This document shows, piece after piece, positions 1 through 12,200 of a stretch of 64,000 bases of DNA. The stretch's first letter is position 1. Each line of letters opens with the position of its first letter. The position numbers were made by a program, and so were the translations under genes. The notes below the pieces were generated by a model. That model saw only the letters and a program-made list of their open reading frames with translations, had not been told where the DNA came from and did not search any database. The DNA comes from Andrena cerasifolii (taxonomy: Eukaryota; Arthropoda; Insecta; Hymenoptera; Andrenidae), in NCBI RefSeq assembly GCF_050908995.1, contig NC_135123.1:3844001-3908000 (forward strand), given 5' to 3'.

Positions 1-669
1 AATTTCTTAATATTTTATATTACAACGAATCATGGCAAATCCAACGCCTATACATAAGTTGCAAAAAGAAACACGAATAACGTATAAAAAGTCAATGGTA
101 GTCGAGCTTTCAGTTACAATAAATTTTCGAATTGCAATCTATCTTGTTGTAAACATAGCTCCGCTTGATAAAACAAATATACATTTGTTGCCGCTATGGT
201 GCTTTCTCGGAGAACTTCTTTACATGCTGTGCGGATTCTTTCCTTTCTACCAACTATGTTTTGAATTAGAATCTTTTGTTTTCTTAGTGCCATATCAAGC
301 GAAAATTGACCAGTTCCTTAATATATGTATGTTGCACAACTTCATTTGACTCTTTATATTATTTGTGTTTCTTATGTAACTTATGTATAGTCGTTGCCAT
401 GATTCGTTCTACTATGAAATATTTAAAAAATGCTACAGTTCCGTTTCAAAAACAGAAGGTGGCATCCAGATCTCCGTAAAAAATCAAGTAAGGGTACCTT
501 GGTTTACAGAAGTTATACACATTTAAATATAGTTGAATCTTTGTCTAAAACAATTTTTTGTAAAGTTCGAGGAACGTCCTAAAAGTTCGCGGCGACACTT
601 ACGCGAGACACCTTGTATATTAAGAACAGAAATAAGTGCTTACAATATTAGGTACTTGGAATAAAAATG

Positions 670-1406
670 TTATATTGGCTTTGTAAGTAGTAATATCACT
701 ATTAATACAAAATTATAATATACATTCATGGGTTTGATTGATTGCGATGAATTGCATAAGTGAAAACTACAAAAACAATATTCTGATGGACCTGTTGGTG
801 CCCCCCTGTCTTCACCAATGGAGCAACCTTCTTCATAAGCCGTTTTCACTATTTCTTCTTTATTTTGCCATTTATTATCTACCTTACTATAGATAGGAAG
901 TATGCTTTTTTGAGGAGCACAATCTCGTTTTGTAGCTACGACTACAGATGCTGTAAGAATATCCAGTGATATATCAATTAAGTACTTTTCTAAATCCACC
1001 ATTTAAGATAAAATAAAAATCTGCTTACTTTGAAACTGATGATAAATAGTTCTTTTCATACAAAACGTCGATGAGGGACAGTAGACTTGAAATCGAGCAC
1101 TTCCATCAAATTGCGAACATAGCAAATCGGTGTGTTCGTGTCCTGGTTGCGATGCAAAACATTTGAAGCACGACATACCGTCTGCGGTTATTGGTATCAT
1201 TGTATCTAGAAGAATTCAATAGTTTAATAACTTGCCGAAAGTAATTAAGAATTTTATATTAAATCTGGCATCAAATATTGGAGCACTTGTTATAAGGTGA
1301 ATGAATAAGCTTTCGTGTGATAAATCTAAAATATCTGGAATATGTACATACACAGACAAATTGCAGCAGTTAGTACAATTTCATGTGACTTTATTTGGAA
1401 TGTCAT
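670..1406 (-). CDS. Ly6/uPAR-like GPI-anchored protein, 3 coding exons
   Basis: Small secreted, membrane-tethered protein of the Ly6/uPAR three-finger superfamily (the fold of Drosophila quiver/sleepless and boudin); target unknown. Exons on the minus strand are 1352-1406, 1029-1205 and 670-950, total 513 nt, 170 aa, joined at GT/AG sites without breaking frame. The first exon is too short to stand out alone: it gives a start with a charged stretch and a hydrophobic core (IVLTAAICL), continuing into exon 2 (TMIPITADG) as a signal peptide. The mature part has ten cysteines, starting CFKC and ending in the family's CN signature (HLCNSS). The C-terminus is hydrophobic (FVLIVILLL), as expected for a GPI signal. 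The exon 2 to 3 intron is 78 nt. The family is clear; the paralogue is not assigned. The gene may lie inside a large upstream intron of Ankfy1 on the other strand. Confidence 0.82.
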
Positions 1407-2429
1407 CTCATTTATTCCTGAATTAAAACCAGACACGAGTAAAATATTTGTATCTATTTTACAAGGAGAATATGTTCCTTTAACGTTAATTGTGCCTGTT
1501 ACAGGATCACTGTTGTTGGCCCTTGCTTAAGTTTTTGTCTGTTATCACACTAAAGTTCAATTTATCATCATTGTTACATAGGCCTGAAACAACTTAATTA
1601 CATAAAAATAAGATTATTATTATTATTATTTTCAAAAAGTTTATACATTAACATTTCTGTGATTACTAACATGTAGAGCATTTCAAAATTGGTGTCGCGA
1701 CAAGGATGTTTATAAATCTGTGTTGACTGATTTCACCATAAGTTATTTGTTTCTGTGTTTTTGGTATTCAGTCATTCTCATGAGATGAGATAAAAGTAAA
1801 CTTGTAATGCTGATACAAAAGTTATAATACTGACAATATTTATAAGTACAAATGTATGCAAAAACAGTTTATAGACCGATTTGTGAAATTGAGATACAGT
1901 TAATTGCAGTCATTTTTCTTGAAAATGTAGCCTGGTATAAACAAACTTTATACAAACTTTATATTGATGTTGGATCATCAATTGTCTAGTTGTTATAATT
2001 TTTGTGTAACTTTTCGTACAGATAAAAAATCAGTACGCAGAATTTGTGTGAGAAATATGCAAGTAAAATTCTATTTATTTTGACAAATCATACTGAATAT
2101 CTTGAAACATAAAAGTGACTTCTTATATGCAAGCATTCTTTAAAAATATTTTCGTTTGTAACTATTGACTAACAGATTTCACATTATTCAAGTCCCATAT
2201 CGCTCATTTGCTGCAACAACGACACAACTCAAGATTTGCAGTCTTTGAGTTATTAGTATAGAAAAAGCGGTTGTTGTCTAACAAAACTTTTCAACTCATT
2301 TCCCCAAAAATCGTGATTTTTTAGTTATGTTGTTGTTGCAGCAAATGAGCGAAATGCTACGGGCCATACCCCTGAATTCAATTAATTGATTATTTAGCTT
2401 TAAATACAAAAATATACAGTATAAATAAA
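1407..2429. other. Non-coding stretch, nothing definite
   Basis: AT-rich sequence with a short TTA microsatellite near 1613-1631 and a short inverted repeat whose arms lie near 2198-2225 and 2328-2353 (shared core TTTGCTGCAACAAC). No gene seen on either strand. Confidence 0.5.
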
Positions 2430-2858
2430 GGCTGTACTTCCGGAAGGGACCGATGGCCGATCGAGATGAAACTTGGTGGGTATTACGAGGGGTGTGGAAA
2501 GACCCCAAATATAAAATTTTAGCTTCGGCAATTAATGCGTTCTAAAGATACAGGGGTAATTGTGCATAAAAGGGTACACCGATGTGGCGAACCGATGTGA
2601 GTTTGCCGATGCGAAAAATAAGAGTGTGGTTACAAAATTTCAAAAATAAAAAATGGCAGAACGAGAGGGTTCCCGGGTAGGGGGATTGCACCAACGTCCA
2701 AAACAAATTTAAAAAAAAAATAATAATTTTTTATTAATATTTCGGAAACTAATAAATACCCGAAGCTAAAATTTTAGATTTAGGGTCCACATCCCCTCCC
2801 CACCTCTCCCCCCAAACCTCATCTCGATCGGCCACCGGTCCCTTTTGGAATAATATCC
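2430..2858. mobile_element. Inverted-repeat MITE, family 'GG...CC', copy 1
   Basis: One of three copies in the window (others 32423-32930 and 54847-55611). The ends are imperfect inverted repeats containing GGCCGATCGAGATGA and its complement. Flanked by 7/8-matching 8-bp duplications, TAAATAAA at 2422-2429 and GAAATAAA at 2859-2866. The copies share a G-rich middle and a motif near the right end about aatacccgaagcta. No coding capacity. The 8-bp duplication suggests an hAT-like source; superfamily not proven. Confidence 0.8.
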
Positions 2859-3040
2859 GAAATAAAATGCTATTGAAGTGTGAGTAAAAGTTAACCCAAT
2901 ATTCATCTAATGTTCAGTTAAGAATTAATTAAATACATTATTTATTTGTTTTTGATCTCGCATAAACCAGCTTAAAGATTTTTATTTTATAAAGGATAAT
3001 GTTAAATGTGTGAAGTATTTTTTCCAAGAACATGTTGTAA

Positions 3041-3509
3041 TTGCTACGCATGATTAGGAAGCTCTTTACAAAAGGAATCCTATATCATTTTTATCTTGAA
3101 GAACAAATGGAAGCACCTTCAAAAATAGACTTAACAATCAGGGCCGGCTTTGGAGGGGGGGCAGGCAGGGCGGCTGCCCGGGACGCCAAATTTGTAGGGG
3201 CGCCGCCTTATGTGTTTATTCATTCATATCCGTTCTGCTAATTGATTTTCGTGCCCTTGGAGGGGCGCCATGATAATCTTTCCCGGGGGTGCCAAGTATG
3301 CTAAGGCCGCCCCTGTTAACAATTACAACTTTCAGCTTGTCAATAACAGAAATTGGGTTCTTCTAATGAACGAAGAAAATAATATTGATGCAGCATTTGA
3401 ATGTGCTTTAGAAGCGTTTCCCATCCACAATAAGTTTACTATTACCACTTGCTACATCGACAAGCTCAAAATTACAACCGTAAAGTCCATATTAAAGGAT
3501 TCTCATTAA
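3041..3509 (+). other. Unassigned coding-looking stretch split by a MITE
   Basis: Two short open stretches flank a 177-bp MITE (3139-3315): about 3041-3138 and 3316-3509, the latter ending in a stop after a run that looks protein-like (WVLLMNEENNIDAAFECALE, then KLKITTVKSILKDSH). I do not recognise the family. Excising the element and one 8-bp duplication does not bring both halves into one frame, so this is either chance, or a decayed gene fragment, or parts of different exons. No BTB-like sequence was seen, so it is not offered as the missing start of Ankfy1. Confidence 0.2.
3139..3315. mobile_element. hAT-like MITE, 177 bp
   Basis: Terminal inverted repeat beginning CAGGGCCGGCTT and ending AAGGCCGCCCCTG, flanked by a perfect 8-bp duplication TTAACAAT (3131-3138 and 3316-3323). 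The GC-rich content contrasts with the AT-rich surroundings. Non-coding. Confidence 0.88.
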
Positions 3510-3517
3510 ATTTTCAG

Positions 3518-4060
3518 ACTAAAGTCGGTATCAGATATATTGGCCGGTGAGTTTCGTGAGGGGTATTCTCCCACCACACAGTTTATCTGCCTCGGTGCTG
3601 CTTTTCTCAACGTTTTCTGACTCGCTCTCGTTCCACCTCGCTCTCGCCTTCGCAGAACAAGAGTGAGCTAGAAGTGGTGGGGATAGCGCCAAGCTTCTAG
3701 CGTGTAGACCAAACCGAGCTGTCAGCGTAGAAATGCACACATCAGAATAGGTTTGCGTTAGCTCCGAAAAAATTCAGGAGCTTTATTGGTCAGAACATTG
3801 ATTCTTTCTCGATAGCTTCATCTCGTATTGATCTACGCATAGCTTCGTAACACACACTATTACGCTAAGAATAAATAACAGCCAAACGGCTAGGTTCAGG
3901 TGGAGCCGAGCAGCGTTCCCGTTACCCCACCATATCCTGCGAGGGCCACGCAACTCCAACTGACAAATCCACGATCGTTAGATGGTGATGGTTGATTTCT
4001 CCTCGATCGCTGTTCCCAAAAACGAATTCACCGGCCAATATATCTGTTACCGACTTTAGT
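3518..4060. mobile_element. Inverted-repeat element, ~543 bp
   Basis: Ends are inverted repeats of about 33 bp (ACTAAAGTCGGTA... and ...CCGACTTTAGT), both containing ATATATTGGCCGGTGA. No clear target duplication. The open frame on the minus strand inside it (3531-3740) has no recognisable domain. Confidence 0.7.
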
Positions 4061-4601
4061 AATGGCATCATGCGAATGCTTTTGTTAAGAGCGTTCTGAA
4101 AGTATATAAGAATTACATTGTTCTCTGGTAAAAAATCAATATACAGTGAGCCACGAAAGTATTCGAACCCTCGCTATTAAAACAGTAAACAATAAAAATA
4201 TACATGTTAGGCTTAAGTTCTAAAAGTAATGTTGTAACTACTGTAAGACACAAGTATCGAGATTACATATATCAAATTTAAAATGAATCGGATAATATTT
4301 GTAGAAGTTATGAAACATTTATTGCAATGATGTAATGAAACAGGGTCACAAAAGTATTCGAACGGCATTAATTATATGCACCTTATTTTATATTATTACA
4401 TTATATATTACCTTTGGCTCCAATTACGCTTTTGAGACGTTGCCGTGTGCTGTGCACTAGTTTGTCAGATATTTCAGATTTGATAGAATTCTATACTTCT
4501 AAAATCTTGTGTTTTAGTACGTCTTTCAAAGTTGTGTTGTAATTTTTCAATCTCCTGTCGATTTCCGCCTACAAATATTTGATGTGGTCAATATCCAGAC
4601 T

Positions 4602-4860
4602 TTATGGGGGTGTATGTAACCTGTGTGGTGTATTATACATTATACAATAACCATTCTTGCTTAATTCCGGCCATATGCTTGCGGTCATTGTCTTGCTGGA
4701 AATACAAATCTCCAAAAATTCCAATTTGTTATCACTTTCTTCTAAATTGTTTTTTAAAATATTTAAAAATACATGTTTATCTAAAGTGCTATCTATAAAA
4801 ACAAGATTTCCAGTGCTGTTTGCAACCCCACAACACCACGAAACCACCATAATACTTTAC
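4602..4860 (-). pseudogene. Tc1 transposase fragment (left arm)
   Basis: The frame from 4850 down to 4602 resembles the region after the catalytic-domain start of Tc1 transposases (motifs NLVFIDSTLDK and LNILKNNLEE). Truncated at both ends. The mirror copy near 5035-5290 carries frame-disrupting changes. Inactive remains. Confidence 0.72.
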
Positions 4861-5034
4861 AGTAGGGCGTAAATTTTTAATATTCATTTCTGAGTTCGGT
4901 TTTCTCCATACATATCGACCTCCATTCGAACCAAATATATTAAAAATGTATTAAAAGTATATTTGATTCGGATGGAGATCGTTATGTCTGGAGAAAACTA
5001 AACTCAGAAATTAATACTAATAATTTACGATCTA

Positions 5035-5290
5035 CTGTAAAGTATTATGGTGATTCCGTGATGTTGTGAGGTTGCAATCTTGTTTTTATAGATGGCATTT
5101 TAGATAAACGTACATTTTTAAATATTTTCAAAAACAATTTAGAAGAAAGTGATATCAAATTGGGATTATTGGAAAACTTGTATTTCCAGCAAGACATATG
5201 GCTGGAATTATGGAAGAATGGTTATTGTATAATGTATAATACACCACATGGGTTACATACACCCCCATAAAGTCTGGATATTAACCACAT
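5035..5290 (+). pseudogene. Tc1 transposase fragment (right arm, mirror copy)
   Basis: Inverted copy of the left-arm transposase fragment, with substitutions and small length differences, in the right half of the 4144-5728 palindrome. No usable frame longer than a short peptide. Confidence 0.65.
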
Positions 5291-5797
5291 CAAATATTTG
5301 TAGGCGGAAATCGACAGGAGATTGAAAAATTACAACACAACTTTGAAAGACGTACTAAAACACAAGATTTTAGAAGTATAAAATTCTATCGAATCTGAAA
5401 TATCTGAAAAACTAGTGCACAGCATGCGGCAACGTCTCGAAAGCGTAATTGGAGCCAAAGGTAATATATAAAGTAATAATATAAAATAAGGTGCGTATAA
5501 TTAATGCCGTTCGAATACTTTTGTGACCCTGCTTCATTACATCATTGCAATAAATGTTTCATAACTTCTACAAATTTTATCCGATTCATTTCAAATTAGA
5601 TATATATAATCTCAATACTTGTATCTTATAGTAGTTACAGTATTGCATTTAGAACTTAAGTCTAACATGTATAATTAAATTACTTACAGTTTTAATAGCG
5701 AGCGTTCAAATACTTTCGTGGCTCACTGTACATACTTTTAACATTGTCCTTAATGTTTAGACATTTTTAGCTTACATATTAGTAACAGTTATATTAA

Positions 5798-6146
5798 CCC
5801 TTCGTGGTCACACCTTATAATCACAAGTTGGTCACACGGGGTTCAATGTTCCCCAGCGTCATTTTTCGAGTTACCATTTTCGTATTTTTAAATCTTTTAA
5901 CTTTTCAGTGATAATTGTACTTCGTAATACTTATACAATCATGGTCTAATAGTCTTTTTCTAGAAATGTAAATTTTAATATGATAAAATTTGTAGTTGAA
6001 AACGAGCGATTTTCCACGGTTGTGGGAAGAAAGCAATTTTTTCATTTTTTTTTTGCGATAAATCCCCTTTGGAAGTCGTAAAGACGCAACATTTTAACTC
6101 AAAAATTATTCTTGGGGTACAATACACCCCGTGTGACCACGAAGGG
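5798..6146. mobile_element. piggyBac-like MITE, 349 bp
   Basis: Ends CCCTTCGTGGTCACAC and its complement, with TTAA directly outside each end (5794-5797 and 6147-6150). TTAA duplication is characteristic of piggyBac elements. No transposase. Confidence 0.8.
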
Positions 6147-6150
6147 TTAA

Positions 6151-7146
6151 ACTTAAGTTATTATATTGAAAAATATAATACCTTAGAATTAATTTGTTAT
6201 TTCCAAATAAATTGTAAAAGTATCAAAATTAATTTGTTAGCCCCTATAATTATTTCTATGATATATACATTTTAGTCTACATACAGCAGGTTTATTTGAT
6301 GCGTTATTACAACAAGCTTTGATAAATTAGTGTAATGGTTATTTCAATATTAGGAAAGAAAATTTTACAAAACCAATATCGTGTAAAAAAGCTATTAATT
6401 TATTAAACAAACGATTACAGAATGAAAAATATGTTTTCAGTAAAAAAAAAAAAAAACTTACAAGTTGAACATTTTTGACTTTAAGGACAAGTATCACAAT
6501 TTCGAATATGCTGAAATTTGTTGAATTCACAATCAGATTTTTTAAATTATTTAAACTATTACAAAAAGATTTTTATGTACGCATGATATCGAATCACTCT
6601 ATAAGACAGGTAATTGCTGACACCTGTTTTAAATTACACTTTATATCCACAAGAGATCGCACTGCAATATCAGAATTTTAAGTTATGTTTTTTTTTGCTG
6701 CTACAAAATGCGTTCCTTTGCTCGGAAAGTAGGGTTAGGTGACTGAATCATACGCTACGTCATGTCCTTTCTATCCTTTACGAACCACTCCTGATATTAT
6801 TACAACATAATTATCATATTCTTTCCCGTTTCCTTTTTCGTATTAATGTTTGTGTGTATATTCTTTACGCTAAAAATATGTAAATATCGTTGTACACATG
6901 TGCATCCTTTATCGCGGGCCTCCGCTGGTCGTACACACAACATTCCCTTTATCACCCTTTATACATGAGATTAAAACAGTGGTTCTCAATGTATGTTCAT
7001 ATGTTATAAATAGACTACAGATTTTTTTATGGAAACGTAAATACAGATTAAAGGTAGAGAAATATGACTGGACGAAAAATTTGTTTCGGTTTTGCAGGAT
7101 TTTAAAAGTATATTTTTTATTGTACATATTCTGTGTATTTCATGTA
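6151..7146. other. Non-coding stretch, no gene seen
   Basis: AT-rich, with an A13 run near 6442. Open frames here (for example 6475-6681 and the start of 6898-7344) show no domain and the latter runs into a transposon arm. Confidence 0.5.
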
Positions 7147-7787
7147 CAGTGGCTCACAGCCATAATCGTACACTCTTTAAAATCGCATAACATTTTTAAA
7201 ATTGGTCCAAACAACTTGAGTTTTTTTGAGAAGCTAGAAGGATTAGTTTGCTACGTGACATGTTTCATCGTTTTGAAAAAAAATGTAATTTGCCGGAGTA
7301 GCAAAAAAAATAGTAAAGGTCGTTTTTTCAACTTTTTTTTGTGAGCCTGTAATGAAAATTAAAAAAAAACCGTTAAATCGGTTAACGTTGCTCTGAGCTA
7401 TAAACGCTTAAAGATCGCAGAATAAGGTCGAGAATTGCTGATTTTGGGAATTTCCGCGATTCTCGACCTTATTCTGCGATCTTTGAGCGTTTATAGCTCA
7501 GAGCAACGTTAACCGATTTTCATGAATTTTTAGGCACGTATATGACTTACTTAAATCTACAAACAGGTTTTTTGAATTTTCATTACAGGTTCATAAAAAA
7601 AAGTTTAAAAAACGACCTTTTCTATTTTTTTTTTTTGCTATTCCGACCAATTGCATTTTTTTCAAAACGATGATGCCATGTCACGTAGCAAACTAATCCT
7701 TCTAGCTTCTAAAAAAAACTAAAGTCGTTTGGATTAATTTTAAAAAAGTTATGCGATATTAAAGAGTGTTATGGCTGTGAGCAACTG
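7147..7787. mobile_element. Tc1/mariner-like fold-back element, 641 bp
   Basis: Near-palindrome with ends CAGTGGCTCACAGCC and GGCTGTGAGCAACTG between TA dinucleotides (7145-7146, 7788-7789). The arms are about 300 bp, with the turn near 7440-7450. Non-coding. Confidence 0.82.
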
Positions 7788-8071
7788 TAGATAATAGCAA
7801 CCACAGAATATTTCATTTCAAAGATGATAAGAAATGCTAATAAATGAGAAACAGAACAAATAGTAATGAACAACTGTACTTATTTACATCTGTAAAATAA
7901 ATCAACTAAAACTTTTTAGTTGTAATTATAATTGTAAACCGGTAGAATGCTCTTCTTTGCAAGCAAATTAATATTAACAGGATAGCGGACAATGCTTTAC
8001 AATTGAGAGTCTTGAGCCAACTACATATTAGCAATATGTTGTAATTTAAATTATAACAAATAATTTTAATA

Positions 8072-8706
8072 GAGGATGAGTCACATAATGTGTCCACACT
8101 GAATAACTTCTAAAGTATGTCTTCCACAAAAAACTGTTTTATATAGAAACCACATTGTATTGAAGAGAGTACGTGATGCTGAAACAGCTTTTTTAAATAA
8201 TCAATTTGTTTACGAGATATCAAGGTGACCTTGTATTTTTTAAATGGAATGCATCCCTTTTTACATCAAAATTCAGAAAAGCAGTGAATTTTCTATAACA
8301 AACTATTAAGTATATTTTTATCTCTGCTAAATCTAATAACAGTAACAGTTGCATGGAAGGCAATTACGTTGAGCACCTACTGTAACTAATTGTAAGTTAA
8401 GTAGTGAAACCATGGGCAACGTTTTTGTAAATATCTCGCTAATTATTAGGTTTAGGAGAAATAATGCTGAATACTTTCTTATAGAAAATGGACTGCTCTT
8501 TTAAATTTTGGTACAAAAAGGTATACATTCCATTTAAAAAATTCAAGGTTACCTTGATATCTCGTAAACAAATTGATTATTAGAAAAAATCGTTTCAGCA
8601 TCATATGCTCTCTTCGATATCGTGTAGTTTTTATATAAAATACTTCTTTTGTAGAACACATACTTTAGAAGTTTTTTGGGATTGACAAATTATCTGAATC
8701 ACCCTG
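8072..8706. mobile_element. Inverted-repeat element with TA ends, 635 bp
   Basis: Long inverted arms (both contain ACTTCTAAAGTATGT or its complement and the segment GATATCTCGTAAACAAATTG in one arm, its complement in the other). TA flanks each end (8070-8071, 8707-8708). The left terminus has diverged from the right (ends in TCACCCTG). Non-coding. Confidence 0.7.
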
Positions 8707-8708
8707 TA

Positions 8709-9261
8709 TATTGCAATATTGCAATGCAACAATATGCGTTCCCTTTGCGAATGTATTTAATTGATATAAATATTTTCATAAAATATTTTATTGTTTTTAA
8801 GAGTTTTTATAGAATTCAACGTTAAACGTGATACTATTACAGTAGAGCGAAGTGGATTTTAGTTAATTTAATTCTTTTTATTTATTTGGTTTTGTATAGA
8901 TAGAGTATATTTTATTTTGTTATATTTTTGTAATTCCATAAATATTAAGGAAACTGAACATTTTCAAAATAAGTACAAATATTTATTTACCATTTTAATT
9001 ATATATTTTTTTGTGAAAATTCGAAAACCGTTTTTTTTTCAAAACTCAGTTTTTGTATAAACCCTAGTATAAGGAAACAGTATAAACAAGAAATGTTTGA
9101 CTATCTTTTTGTTCTTTTCTATGAAAGACCACGATAGCTGAAATCAGTTTCAGATTTTCTAGAAAAAGAGAAACATTTGAATAGTTTGTTAAGAATAATA
9201 GATATTAAAATCTTTGCGGACTACACGTTCCATTGACTATTTTGTTATTTTTATTTTTTAG
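8709..9261. other. Non-coding stretch upstream of the first visible Ankfy1 exon
   Basis: AT-rich; ends in a polypyrimidine tract and the AG acceptor at 9260-9261, so at least its right part is intron. No coding exon seen. Confidence 0.6.
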
Positions 9262-12200
9262 TTACCACAGGCTGTGAATGCCTTTGATCAAAAGGGAGAA
9301 CTGCCTTTAGAAGTTGCATTAAAAACACGTCGACCATCTTTAGCCCGTATTTTAGTTGAACATGGGGCTGATTTAAACGCAAAGAGTTCAAGGAGTCTTT
9401 CTTTACTCCAAGCCGCTATTTTTGAAGGAGATTCGTATTCAGCCGAATTTATAATCGAGCAATTGGAAAATAATGGCAATACACAAAAATTGTGCGAGCC
9501 TGTACATATTACAGGAAATTCAGTGGGCATAAAACATCTTGAAGAACTAGAAGGATGTTCAGCATTACACTTGGTAACAAAGCATAACTCAGAAAGTATG
9601 TTAGCAGTTGGATCTCGATTATTTCAAGCTGGCATCGACCTTAATACACAGAATCATAAAGGATGGTACAATACCTTATTCATAATCTATTTCATAGAAA
9701 TTTCTAACGTTTTCAATATTACTACTTCTCGATTTTGCAGGACTGCGTTACATAGCTGTATTTGGGAGAAGAATGAACCACTTTTTGATATTTTGTTAGA
9801 ATGTCAGAGTATAGACTTAGATAAAACAACTAATGAAAATGACACTCCATTATGCATAGCAATGAAAATCGATCCATTCTGCAAATCTTTTGCTAAGAAA
9901 CTTTTATCTAAAGGTGCAACTCCTAATCCCGTTTACAAAACTGCAGGAGACACTTTATTACATATTTTGACCAAAGAATGTAAAGAAGAGGCAGCTTTGT
10001 TTTTAATTGATTATTGCGAGGATAATTTAATGAAAAAAAATAACGAGGGGTATTCAGTTCTACACGAAGCTTGTAAAGTTGGTTTGAAAAATTTAACTCG
10101 GGCTTTGTTGAAAAATGGGTTTTCAGTAAATGATGTCACAGTATCCACTGGCGATGCACCGATACATTTTGCTGTTTCAAATTTATATTTCGATATTGTA
10201 GTGGAGTTGTTAGATGCTCCCAATGCAAAATCGCAATTAAATTTACAAAATAACGCAAACGAAAGTCCTTTGACCTTAGCTATAAAAGCTCCGTTTAAGA
10301 AAAGTAGAGATATTATTTTAGCTTTAATAAAAGCTGGAGCAAATGTCAATCAATGTAATGAAGAGGGCTTGACATTATTGCATCAAGCAATATTAAAAGA
10401 GGATTCAGCAACTGCCATCTTTTTATTAGAAAATGGTGCGGATATGAATGCTAGGTAAACACTATTAGACCTCATCCATTTAATACTTACGGTGTGATGT
10501 AATCGGCCATATAAAATTAATGTTACTTTGCGCATCACCTAGGACTGCAAACAGAGAGACTCCACTGCAACTGTCTGTACATTGTAGACTGAGTGAAGTT
10601 ATAGAAGCTCTTTGTAAAAGAGGTGTAGATACTTCTGTGGGATGTCCATTGTGGGATGCATTAGATTCAAATCAAGAAGATATAGCATCTATTCTAGTTA
10701 AATATGGAGCTGATACTGACTGCTGGAGTCCTGGTCCGGATGCATGCCAACAAACATTATTACATAGAGCAATTGATGGCAACAAAGAAGATATTGCGCA
10801 ATTTCTTATAAGGAGGTATGGCAGGGCTACACAGGGAGCCTTTTTCAGCGCCTAACGGCGAGCAACCGGCCGTATGCCGTTACTAAGGGTAGAATCAGTG
10901 AGGAGAACTGCAGTAGTGTAGGTGCGGGCTCGTAGGCGCGTAGCGTAAGTATATATAACTTGGTTCCTTGTGGGGCCCAGTGTAGAGCAGGCCCCGCAAC
11001 ATAATTCGGTGGGATCATGAAATTTTCAAAACATTTGCTATTGCCGGCATTTCGTATGACTTGACGGTTCGATTTTACTGATAATAAAACATTTATTGCT
11101 AATAATACTTATCTTTTCAGCGACACATAAAATAATTAGAAAGTTAATACTATACAAATAAATAATTCGGATACAAAGAAAACTTACAAGTGCAATGATG
11201 AGCACCAGATGCGTACTGTACATATGTATATATTTATTCATATACAGGGTCAGCGTTGTACCCTGCAACCCGCGCTCGCGCGAACTTGTAAAATGGCAAC
11301 AGCGCCTCACGGACGCATTCCACTACATCCATGCACCGGCCCAGGTAATCGAGCCGCGCCCTCCGCTTTGAGGTTTGAAAATAATGTCAAGTGAACTCGT
11401 ACCCGTCTCAATTTAAAAATTTTTAACTACGACAGGGTTGACCGCGGCGCTATACCCTTGTACGGAGAGATTTTTCGAATCCTGCGTGTAAAAGCCACAA
11501 TAATGGCGAATCGTTCCAAAAGATGACATTAACGGAAGCCGATATAGGCGTGGCGTTGAGTAGCTAAAACATTCAGACACAAAAATTCTGGAAAAAAAAT
11601 TAAAACACCGCTACAATCAAAGACACGCCCCATTAGTTACCCCTTGCGTCTGATATAGGTATGCAGTGCATTAAGGATAAAATCATAAAAAAGAAAACCA
11701 GAACAATCGATTCTGAGGTCTGCAGAACTAACACATAATTGAATAAAAATTTAATTTCTCAATTTCTCAAAGTTATGATACAGAAACAACTACCCTCTAT
11801 TGTCTATCAACACCACGAATTTTAAAAGCAGCATTAAATACAGTATCAAATAAACAGTTTGCAAAAGTTTTTTACAACAATTCTGGTTAAAAATTCATAG
11901 AAAAAATTAAATAAATGTAAAATATGATAAATTATCAATCATTACGCTGACCCTGTATCTTGTTCTAGCTTTTTATAAATGATATATATTGTTACTTAAA
12001 ATTTTGTTTTCTTTGTGTCCGAGTTATTTATTTGTATAGTATTAACTTTCTAATTATTTTATGTGTCGCTGAAAAGATAAGTATTATTAGCAATAAATGT
12101 TTTATTATCAGTAAAATCGAACCGTCAAGTCATACGAAATGCCGGCAGTAGCAAATGTTTTTGGAAATTTCATGACCCCACCGAATTATATTGCGGGGCC

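Larger units (their letters stand above)
4144..5728. mobile_element. Palindromic Tc1-like element
   Basis: 1585-bp near-palindrome between TA dinucleotides (4142-4143 and 5729-5730). Both ends read CAGTGAGCCACGAAAGTA or its complement. Each arm carries an inverted copy of the same internal part of a Tc1 transposase gene: minus strand near 4602-4860 and plus strand near 5035-5290, meeting around 4940. The structure is therefore a snap-back product of two half-elements head to head, not an intact transposon; neither copy can encode a full transposase. Confidence 0.88.

Noticed and set aside
1342..1530. 62-codon plus-strand open frame
   Set aside because: It is antisense to the Ly6 signal-peptide exon and its upstream sequence; the minus strand gives a consistent gene.
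6898..7344. 148-codon open frame
   Set aside because: It runs from unique sequence into the arm of the fold-back element at 7147-7787, has no domain and biased hydrophobic/lysine content from AT-rich DNA.
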